From Acidobacteriota bacterium (lineage in GTDB: Bacteria; Acidobacteriota; Terriglobia; Terriglobales; Acidobacteriaceae), in NCBI GenBank assembly GCA_021780095.1, contig JAJXZK010000268.1, positions 1 through 23,020 of the forward strand: 23,020 nt of DNA, written 5' to 3'. This document shows positions 17,042 to 23,020 of the stretch, one piece after another. The notes below the pieces were generated by a model. That model was not told the DNA's origin. It saw nothing but the letters and a program-made list of their open reading frames with translations, and ran no database searches. The translations under genes were made by a program, and so were the position numbers. Each line of letters starts with the position of its first letter. Within the stretch, counting starts at the first letter, position 1.

Positions 17042-17917
17042 ATGGGGCACCTCGCAAAGTCGATCTTGCTTTCCCCACAATGCAAGGCGAGCGTGGATTG
17101 GCTGGAAGATCATGTTCCCCTGCTACGAAAGTGGCACCGGCTCGAGTATGACCAGCACTTCGACCGTGTCGCCCAATGGGAACGCATGTTTTCGGGGGTG
17201 TACCCCAACTTTGAAGCTGCGGAGCGAGCTATTTCGGCCGGGAAGATCGTGGGCTTCGACCACTTGGAGACCGCGGCATTTCTAGGTCTAAAGACAAAAC
17301 TGCTGCCATCCGACTATCCCGTGATGTACTGGCTCCGGGAATTGATTGGACCGACCACCCGCATTTTGGACTTTGGCGGTTACAGCGGCATCTCCTATCG
17401 TGCGTATGCGCCCTACCTGCACTATCCGACCGGGATGGAATGGACGGTGTACGACGTACCTGCAGTTGTTGTCGCAGGAAAAAAACATCAGAGCGAGGCG
17501 CTGCCTGCGGAGCGCCACCTGAAATTTACCGACAGAATCGAGGATGGCAGCGGCAGTGACGTGTTTCTGGCCTCAGGCTCATTGCATTATTGCAAAAAAC
17601 ATCTGTCGGACTATATCCAATGCCTATCCGTACGACCGCGATACCTTCTGTTAAGTAAGCTACCCCTGTTTTCCGGACCTTCGTTTGTGACGTTGCAGAA
17701 CATGGGACCTGCGATCGCCCCGTATCGCATATTCAATGTCGACGAATTCCATCGTGAAATGGAATCGCTTGGCTACTGCGTCGTTGATCAATGGAGTAAT
17801 CCGGATGTTGCGTGCTATATACCTTTTCATCCAGACAATACGGTAAAAGAGTTCACGGGAATGTTACTTTCTTTAAATCAGAAAGAATCGAACCTGACGA
17901 AACTTGCGTTTATATGA
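17042..17917 (+). CDS. Putative methyltransferase, TIGR04325 type (first of tandem pair)
   Basis: This 291-residue protein fits the TIGR04325 putative methyltransferase family, whose members are usually found in surface-polysaccharide clusters and whose substrates are unknown. Family landmarks are MFSGVYPNFEAAERA (49-63), a SAM-loop-like ILDFGGYSGISY (108-119), WTVYDVPAVVVAGK (134-147), DVFLASGSLHY (173-183), PYRIFNVDEF (227-236) and the end motif WSNPDVACYIPFHPDNTVKE (251-270). There is no signal peptide or membrane segment, so it is cytoplasmic. The ATG is set by GGAGGG at 17029-17034, eight bases upstream. The paralogue follows after 57 bases. No glycosyltransferase or sugar-nucleotide gene is nearby, so the substrate is undetermined. 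Confidence 0.75.
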   Translation: MGHLAKSILLSPQCKASVDWLEDHVPLLRKWHRLEYDQHFDRVAQWERMFSGVYPNFEAAERAISAGKIVGFDHLETAAFLGLKTKLLPSDYPVMYWLRELIGPTTRILDFGGYSGISYRAYAPYLHYPTGMEWTVYDVPAVVVAGKKHQSEALPAERHLKFTDRIEDGSGSDVFLASGSLHYCKKHLSDYIQCLSVRPRYLLLSKLPLFSGPSFVTLQNMGPAIAPYRIFNVDEFHREMESLGYCVVDQWSNPDVACYIPFHPDNTVKEFTGMLLSLNQKESNLTKLAFI

Positions 17918-17974
17918 ACCCTGAGAATTGTGGCTGTGCTGGACTATCACAACATCTGAAGGTAAGGCCTTGAA

Positions 17975-18796
17975 GTGATTCTGAGAACTTTCATGAAAAT
18001 TATCCTATGCAGGACATCCGCGGGGACAGCCTTCGGAAAGATACCTGCGGCGGAACGCATTTTTGAGAAGTACACACTTACAAGAAAACATCAGGAGGGA
18101 CTGTTTTCTGGGGTGTTTGCTACTTACGATTTGGCCCAGGAACACATTCCACAAAGCTATAAGGTGGGCTGGAATAACGAGGAGTCGTCAAGACTATGGC
18201 TTCACCACTACGACATGATTCAACCGACCGCCTATTCCACGTTCTTTTGGATCCAGGAAATACTAAAGGAGAATGACACGTTAGTGGACTATGGTGGAAG
18301 CATTGGCCTTAGTTATTACGGGTACACGGAGCGAACAGCATTACCCAATGGAGTTACCTGGAACGTCGTTGAAGTTCCGACCGTCGCAGAAGCCGGAACA
18401 GCGCTCGCCATGAAGAATCACGCAACCGGGTTAATATTTTTCGATGATTTGCGAAAAGCGCCGCCTTCAACGCTGTTTTTTTCTGCTGGCGCCCTGCAAT
18501 ACATTCGCGACGGCGTTCCGGGGTTCATGGAAAAGCTTAGTTTCCTTCCCAAACACATCATCATCAACAAGGTGCCTCTGATCGACAAAACCCCATCGTT
18601 CTGGACCATTCAGAATTTCGGCGCTTCGATTTCTCCCTACCGCATCTACAATCGCAAGGAATTTCTAGGCTACTTCGAGAGCTTTGGCTATCGGATTGTC
18701 GACACTTGGGAAGTACCCGACTTATCGTGCGATATTCCATTCCATCCAGAGCACACGATCTCCAGGATGGGAGGCATGTATTTGCGGCACGGTTAA
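17975..18796 (+). CDS. Putative methyltransferase, TIGR04325 type (second of tandem pair)
   Basis: This 273-residue protein is a diverged paralogue of the preceding one. Shared blocks are GLFSGVFATYDLAQEH (42-57), LVDYGGSIGLSYYGY (103-117), WNVVEVPTVAEAG (129-141), LFFSAGALQYIRD (167-179), SPYRIYNRKEFLGYF (220-234), GYRIVDTWEVPDLSCDIPF (238-256) and HPEHTISRMGGMYL (257-270). The SAM-loop GG is kept in both. The GTG at 17975 is chosen for GGTAAGG eight bases upstream; an ATG at 17993 is the alternative. Codons look more A/T-ending than in the metabolic genes nearby, suggesting transfer. The two genes share one promoter and have no identified internal one. The product is cytoplasmic with an unknown acceptor. 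Confidence 0.75.
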   Translation: MILRTFMKIILCRTSAGTAFGKIPAAERIFEKYTLTRKHQEGLFSGVFATYDLAQEHIPQSYKVGWNNEESSRLWLHHYDMIQPTAYSTFFWIQEILKENDTLVDYGGSIGLSYYGYTERTALPNGVTWNVVEVPTVAEAGTALAMKNHATGLIFFDDLRKAPPSTLFFSAGALQYIRDGVPGFMEKLSFLPKHIIINKVPLIDKTPSFWTIQNFGASISPYRIYNRKEFLGYFESFGYRIVDTWEVPDLSCDIPFHPEHTISRMGGMYLRHG

Positions 18797-19100
18797 GGGG
18801 AGATGGCCTTTGCTCGCCGTCCTCTGCCTGCTTGGACTCGGCTCGAATTCCGACAGATGTGTATTGAATCGATTGATTTAATGGCAATGTCGGTAAACTG
18901 TCGAGCGTTGCCGGGGCCACGAATACGAAGAATTGCATCGATGGGCGGTAAGCGCGGTGCAAGCGGCGTACATCTTGCATACACATCACTACGCTGCAAT
19001 CTATTTTGTTGGGCAGTTTGCCAGGCTGCTAATATCGGAGACGTTATTCTTGTGCATTTCGGAATTTTCAATATATCTAGAAATTGGTGGCCACCGAACA
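18797..19100. other. 304-base intergenic region before the SMP-30 gene
   Basis: No gene is supported here. The reading frame that opens at 18933 lacks a domain before the signal peptide at 19101. TTGTGC (19050-19055), a 16-base spacer and TATATC (19072-19077) make a weak promoter candidate that would give a leader of about 17 bases. A perfect 10-bp palindrome, GGTGGCCACC, lies at 19086-19095, just before the start codon. No terminator for the methyltransferase pair is evident. Confidence 0.35.
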
Positions 19101-20123
19101 ATGATGAAAGCTTCTCGTTCCTTTCTCTCCGCGCTCGCAGTGTTTGTCGGTGTTGGCGGTTGCACGGCACTGGCACAGCAGCCGGTCACGCCCGCGATTC
19201 CAGTGTCTCCGGGAAACGCGGATCAACAAAAGACTCCCAGACTCTTCGAACTGAATGCACTGACGCCAGAATTCTGGGAGGTGTTCGACAAGAACGTCAC
19301 TCTTACGACGATGGGGACGGGCTTCGGATTTACCGAGGGTCCGGTGTGGGATCCGGCTGGATTTCTTTGGGTGAGTGACGAGTCGAAGAATAGCATCGAC
19401 AAACTCTATGAGGACGGCCGCGTCGAACATATGGTCTCGCTGGTGGACCCCGACGGCAGTACGTATGACCGGGAGCAGCGGCTGTTGAGCACCGCCAGCG
19501 GTTTGCGTGCGATCATTCGACTCTCAGCAGACGGCAAAAGCTTCGAGACAGTCGTCGATCACTACCAGGGCAAGAAGCTGAACACGCCCAATGACATCAT
19601 TATCGGTCCGGATGGCGCAATCTATTTCACTGATCCAACTATCGACATGACGAAAGACCAGCACGAGGAGCTGCCTCCTTCCGTCTACCGGATTGGGACC
19701 GACAACAAGATGTCGCTCCTGACCACGGACCTCAAAGCGCCAAACGGTCTGGCGTTCTCACCGAATGGAAAATACCTTTACATCGATGACGACGATAGCA
19801 TGAAAATCCGGCGCTACAAGGTTCACAAAGATGGAACGATCTCCGATGGCATGGATTTTGCCGACATGACCGACCCACTGAAACGTGGCGTTCCGGACGG
19901 AATGAAAGTCGACAAGAAGGGCCGATTGTTTGTCTCGGGGCCAACCGGCATCTGGGTATGGAACAGCAAGGGTGTGCACATCGGAACCGTGCAAATTCCC
20001 AGGGACATGGCCAACCTGACATGGGGCGGACCGGATAACTCGAAACTCTACATCACAGCCAGCGACACTGTTTACATCCTGCAAACCAAGGCGCGCGGGA
20101 TCCTGGGCTACGCCAAGCAATAG
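19101..20123 (+). CDS. Secreted SMP-30/gluconolactonase-like lactonase
   Basis: This 340-residue protein begins with a signal peptide (MMKASRSFLSALAVFVGVGG, cleavage likely after ALA before QQPV), placing it in the periplasm. The rest is a six-bladed SMP-30/gluconolactonase propeller (COG3386). Expected metal and active-site residues are present: Glu79 in FTEGPVWD, Asn164 in NTPNDIIIGPDG, Asn215 in PNGLAFSPNG and Asp266 in PDGMKVDKKG. Relatives hydrolyse sugar lactones such as gluconolactone. Adjacent ATGs at 19101 and 19104 are both possible, and the only upstream purine-rich element is GGTGG at 19086-19090. It converges on a quinoprotein dehydrogenase gene. Lactone hydrolysis after periplasmic sugar oxidation is a plausible link, but that is inference. 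Confidence 0.85.
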   Translation: MMKASRSFLSALAVFVGVGGCTALAQQPVTPAIPVSPGNADQQKTPRLFELNALTPEFWEVFDKNVTLTTMGTGFGFTEGPVWDPAGFLWVSDESKNSIDKLYEDGRVEHMVSLVDPDGSTYDREQRLLSTASGLRAIIRLSADGKSFETVVDHYQGKKLNTPNDIIIGPDGAIYFTDPTIDMTKDQHEELPPSVYRIGTDNKMSLLTTDLKAPNGLAFSPNGKYLYIDDDDSMKIRRYKVHKDGTISDGMDFADMTDPLKRGVPDGMKVDKKGRLFVSGPTGIWVWNSKGVHIGTVQIPRDMANLTWGGPDNSKLYITASDTVYILQTKARGILGYAKQ

Positions 20124-20144
20124 CGCGATGGGAGGGACGCGTCT

Positions 20145-20174
20145 TTCGCTGGATATTGCCTACGGCAAAGCGAA
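20145..20174. repeat. Compound hairpin between convergent lactonase and quinoprotein genes
   Basis: TTGCC-TAC-GGCAA (20156-20168) is nested inside TTCGCT (20145-20150) and AGCGAA (20169-20174), with five unpaired bases on one side. It overlaps the 3' end of the quinoprotein gene and lies 21 bases after the lactonase stop. Neither strand has a T-run, so ordinary intrinsic termination is not supported, but it may end or protect both mRNAs. Confidence 0.35.
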
Positions 20175-21863
20175 GGCAAATACATCGTCTCCAGCCGCCA
20201 CGGCAAAGTACTGTTTTCCGTCGATACCGTATGACATGGGCGAGGCGTGCATTGGCTGTCCTAGCTTGAACGCCCAGAGTGGCTTACCGGTGCGGGCGTC
20301 ATCCACCTCGAACTCGCTCGCGTTATTTCCGAAAGCTACCAGGCCGCCCGCCGTCGTCATCACACCGGCATAGGTCGGACCTTCGCCAAACTGCTTGTCG
20401 CGCCATGAGAAATCCAGCTTGGTCAGGTCGAAGGCGTTGATATAGCTCTCGCTTGCAGCGTCGCCCGGAGGCGTTCGCGCGCCGGTTGAATAATACGGAC
20501 GTCCCGGCTGAAAAGGTTCGTTCTTCGCTTGCAACACATCGCATGCCTCCAATGAACGGAAGTAGAACATGTTTGTGCGCGGGTCGTAGCTGGGGGAATA
20601 CCAGTTGGTCGCACCTTCTATGCCGGGACAAACCAGAACTCCCTTTTCGCCGGGAATGAGGTTGTTGGAAATGGGTCGTCCGTTCTTGTCGATGCCTTTG
20701 GCCCAATTCATCCGTTTCATGAACTGTTTTGAGTAGAGATACTCTCCTGTTGTGCGGTCCAGGATATAGAGAAAGCCATTGCGGTTTGCCGTCACGACCA
20801 ATTTGCGCGGTTTGCCCTTGAACTTTGCATCCACCAGTACCGGCGTCTGCACAGAGTCATAGTCGTAGAGTTCATGCGGGTTGAACTGGAAATACCATTT
20901 CATTTTCCCGGTGTCGGGATCGAGCGCCACCAGTGAGCTCGTGTAGAGGTTGTCGCCCGGTCGCACGCTTCCGTCGTAGTCCGGCGCGGCATTGCCCGTT
21001 CCCCAGTAGATCGTGTTCAGTTCAGGATCATAGGTGCCCGGCATCCACGCAGTGCCGCCCCCGCGCAGATAATCTTCACCAACCGGCCAGGTTTCCGATC
21101 CTTTCTCCCCGGGAGCCGGAATCGTCCAGAAGCGCCACACCTCTTTGCCCGTCTGAACGTCGAAGGCGGCAACGAAGCCGCGCACGCCGTCATCCCCGCC
21201 CGAGGTGCCCACCAGCACTTTGTCTTTCACAATCAGGGGAGCACTTGTCGCGCCGTAGCTCTGAGTATTGTCCGCATAGGCTACATCCCAGATCAGGTTG
21301 CCCGAGCGCGCATCCAGGCACAGCAGGTGCGCATTATCCGTTTCCATATAGACACGGGTTCCGAGCACCGCCACGCCACGGTTAATATGACCGGACGCAT
21401 CGTCAATCAAACCCGACGAAACGCCGCGAGCATGGTGCCAGAGCAGCGCCCCCGTTCCCGCATCCAGAGCATAGGCGTCATTGGAGCCAGTGATGAACAT
21501 GACCCCCGCCACCACCACCGGAGTCACCTCAAGGACTCCGGCATTTCTGGTGTGGAAGACCCATTTGGCCGCCAGGTGGCTCACATTTTGCGGAGTAACC
21601 TGGGACAGGCTGCTGAAGCGTCGGCCAGTATAGTCCCCGTTGTAGGACACCCAATTGTTCGTGATTGTCTTTTGCAACAGATCGCTCTGCCGCACATTGA
21701 TCTCCCCCAGTGCGGCTCCCTCTCGCAGCGCGGGTTCCGATCCGTTTACTCCGACGCGTGGCGTCCTGGTCGAATTCGCCGCAGACCGCCCCTCCCGGGC
21801 GACGACGATCATCATCATCGCGACAGCGGTAAGCCCAAACGCGCGCCTGCAGAATCTTGTCAT
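20160..21863 (-). CDS. Periplasmic PQQ-type quinoprotein dehydrogenase
   Basis: This 567-residue protein has an eight-bladed quinoprotein propeller with W-motifs such as AYALDAGTGALLWHH, LVALDPDTGKMKW and DARTGKPLWAF. It would oxidise an alcohol or sugar in the periplasm and pass electrons to a cytochrome c. Active-site candidates are Asn291 (WGTGN), Asp334 and Asp336 (YDYDS) and Asp224 at the position where methanol dehydrogenases have a metal-binding Glu (SGGDDGVRG). The adjacent Cys-Cys pair of methanol dehydrogenase is absent. The ATG at 21863 gives a compact signal peptide (MTRFCRRAFGLTAVAMMMIVVA, with an RRxF resembling a Tat motif) and has GGAAAG upstream. An ATG at 21902, seven bases after the cytochrome stop, is the alternative. 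It resembles acidobacterial quinoproteins of uncertain cofactor supply. Confidence 0.88.
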   Translation of the reverse strand: MTRFCRRAFGLTAVAMMMIVVAREGRSAANSTRTPRVGVNGSEPALREGAALGEINVRQSDLLQKTITNNWVSYNGDYTGRRFSSLSQVTPQNVSHLAAKWVFHTRNAGVLEVTPVVVAGVMFITGSNDAYALDAGTGALLWHHARGVSSGLIDDASGHINRGVAVLGTRVYMETDNAHLLCLDARSGNLIWDVAYADNTQSYGATSAPLIVKDKVLVGTSGGDDGVRGFVAAFDVQTGKEVWRFWTIPAPGEKGSETWPVGEDYLRGGGTAWMPGTYDPELNTIYWGTGNAAPDYDGSVRPGDNLYTSSLVALDPDTGKMKWYFQFNPHELYDYDSVQTPVLVDAKFKGKPRKLVVTANRNGFLYILDRTTGEYLYSKQFMKRMNWAKGIDKNGRPISNNLIPGEKGVLVCPGIEGATNWYSPSYDPRTNMFYFRSLEACDVLQAKNEPFQPGRPYYSTGARTPPGDAASESYINAFDLTKLDFSWRDKQFGEGPTYAGVMTTAGGLVAFGNNASEFEVDDARTGKPLWAFKLGQPMHASPMSYGIDGKQYFAVAAGDDVFAFALP

Positions 21864-21909
21864 CGTCAAATTCTTTCCGTCGTATCGAAATTCTGCTGAC
21901 ATCTAGTTA

Positions 21910-22740
21910 TCATTGGGGCCATCTGCGTTGTGGGGGCGCTGACTCCGTTGGAGCATTCCTGCCCGTCACAATCAGGAAGGCCACTAGATCAGCCAGTTCT
22001 CTGGGCGTCAACCGGGTTCCGTAATCGCGCGGCATCAGAGAGTGATCGGAGTAGTTCACCGCAGCCAGACTGCCCCTTGACAGAAAGTGATACCGCCCAT
22101 CCTCAGTCTGCAAGGCTATGTTCAGATTGTCTTCAGCGCGCACCACGCCCGTCAGGCTTTGTCCTTCCCTAGTCCGCACGTTTACCAAGCGCGATGTCGG
22201 CTCTAAATCCGCATTCGGATTCACGATCGCCCGCAGGATTTCGTCCGCCGTTCGATTCTTGGCGTAGGAGGTCAGATCCCCCGCCATAAATCCACCGTGG
22301 CCAAGGATCATGTGGCATGTCGAACACCCCCCCTCGCCGAAGAAAAGTTGTCGACCCGCATCTTGATCACCTGTCAGCTTAGCTGGAGCACTATCTGCGG
22401 TCACCCCTTGCAGCGTGCGCAAATACTGCACTACCGCCTTTGTACCCTGATCGCCCAGATCCGGAAATCCGGGCATACCTTGATCGGGTTCGCCCTTGTG
22501 AACGATGCCCATCAAGTCCTGGTTCGACATCGCAATCACTTTTGGGAGCGTTGCAATCGCCGGCCCCCGGGCGCCTCTGCCATCCGCACCATGGCAATAC
22601 GCGCAGTTCGATGCATATAGCTGCGGGCCCTGATGCTGATCGGGACCGCTTTTCGGCTCGTCTTGCCCGTAGACTGACGTCCCCTCACCGAGGATGAGAA
22701 AGGAGCACACCAGCATCACTGCAAACCGATTGCGTATCAT
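21910..22740 (-). CDS. Periplasmic diheme cytochrome c
   Basis: This 276-residue protein has a signal peptide (MIRNRFAVMLVCSFLILGEG, cleavage near VYG before QDEP) and two heme-binding modules. The first is a class I cytochrome c: Cys46-Ala-Tyr-Cys49-His50, with Met89 in DQGMPGFPDL as likely axial ligand. The second has Cys139-Ser-Thr-Cys142-His143, GHGGFMAGDLTSYAKNRT, INPN-like VNPNADLEP and SLMPRDYGTRLTPRELADLVAF with Met236. It resembles the Pirellula/Verrucomicrobium-type heme-binding domain. The quinoprotein gene begins right after it on the same strand, so it is the likely electron acceptor. Upstream GGCGAGAG is a weak, distant Shine-Dalgarno. A C-terminal gene fragment precedes it by 75 bases. 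Confidence 0.9.
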   Translation of the reverse strand: MIRNRFAVMLVCSFLILGEGTSVYGQDEPKSGPDQHQGPQLYASNCAYCHGADGRGARGPAIATLPKVIAMSNQDLMGIVHKGEPDQGMPGFPDLGDQGTKAVVQYLRTLQGVTADSAPAKLTGDQDAGRQLFFGEGGCSTCHMILGHGGFMAGDLTSYAKNRTADEILRAIVNPNADLEPTSRLVNVRTREGQSLTGVVRAEDNLNIALQTEDGRYHFLSRGSLAAVNYSDHSLMPRDYGTRLTPRELADLVAFLIVTGRNAPTESAPPQRRWPQ

Positions 22741-22815
22741 GGCATCAAATCTCTCGCCATAGAAGAACTAAGGCATGTGCCATAGGTACCAGGTTTTGTT
22801 CCTGACCAATATTTT

Positions 22816-23020
22816 CTATCTCGCATTCGTCCCATCACTCGAAGGAGCCGGATGAACCCGAACTTCCCCCAGAGGTCCTCGATCCAGACCGTGAGAATCC
22901 ACCAGATGCACCGAAACCCGCGTTGTGTTCGGCGGCGCATGCAAGGTGGTGTGCAATTGCACGGGCTCGGTGGGAATCACAGACATAATTTTCGCCGTGC
23001 TTCCACCGCCTCTCCCGTAG
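22816..23020 (-). CDS. C-terminal fragment of an unidentified protein, cut by the window edge
   Basis: On the minus strand an open frame enters from the right edge and ends at TAG (22818-22816), giving 67 visible residues that include IMSVIPTEPVQLHTTLH and VSVHLVDSHGLDRGPLGEV. The codons are mostly C/G-ending, supporting coding status, and the alternating polar/hydrophobic pattern suggests beta strands. I do not recognise the family. It lies 75 bases upstream of the cytochrome gene on the same strand and may be the first gene of that operon. An overlapping minus-strand frame ending at 22737 is less convincing because it is rich in Arg and Trp with no family signal. Confidence 0.5.
   Translation of the reverse strand, partial: YGRGGGSTAKIMSVIPTEPVQLHTTLHAPPNTTRVSVHLVDSHGLDRGPLGEVRVHPAPSSDGTNAR

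Noticed and set aside
18933..19100. N-terminal extension of the SMP-30 gene
   Set aside because: The signal peptide begins at 19101. The extension is not family-like and has no initiation signal.
22737..22940. Minus-strand 67-residue frame whose stop overlaps the cytochrome start as ATGA
   Set aside because: Composition is Arg/Trp-rich with no recognisable family, and it overlaps a more gene-like C-terminal frame.
1..23020. CRISPR array, prophage, insertion sequence, integrase or toxin-antitoxin system
   Set aside because: No spaced direct repeats, transposase or integrase motifs, or paired small genes of that kind were seen on either strand.

Overview
The window reads as a chromosomal segment from an Acidobacteriota-type bacterium, most likely class Terriglobia. 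This is an inference from gene content: an imuA-imuB-dnaE2 cassette whose ImuA has an arginine Walker A and a long insert, a DUF1080 protein, a periplasmic quinoprotein paired with a diheme cytochrome, and a moderately high G+C content judged by eye. I see no rRNA, tRNA, CRISPR array, transposase or integrase.

Region 1 (1-6359) holds an HdeD-like membrane protein on the plus strand facing a minus-strand DNA-damage mutagenesis operon. Its order is imuA, imuB, dnaE2, with ATGA and ATGACTGA start/stop overlaps that imply translational coupling. A TTGACA hexamer with an adjacent imperfect palindrome upstream of imuA could be the SOS-type control site.

Region 2 (6360-9042) is a 430-base divergent intergenic region, a secreted DUF1080 protein and a threonine ammonia-lyase with a C-terminal ACT domain.

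Region 3 (9082-16749) is nitrogen and amino-acid metabolism. gltB and gltD (minus strand, 8-base overlap) encode glutamate synthase. alaC (plus strand) diverges from gltB and encodes an alanine-forming aminotransferase that would use the glutamate made by GltBD. The 461-base region between gltB and alaC has an operator-like palindrome around the gltB -10 element and several stem-loops in both putative leaders. A good rho-independent terminator follows alaC.

Region 4 (16870-18796) is a promoter, a leader with mutually exclusive hairpins next to the ribosome binding site, and two tandem paralogous TIGR04325-type methyltransferases with no glycan genes beside them. I consider this the most interesting part of the window.

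Region 5 (19101-23020) is periplasmic oxidation. An SMP-30/gluconolactonase-like lactonase converges on a minus-strand pair of diheme cytochrome c and PQQ-type dehydrogenase carrying a D-Y-D motif like that of lanthanide enzymes. The C-terminus of a further minus-strand gene runs off the right edge.
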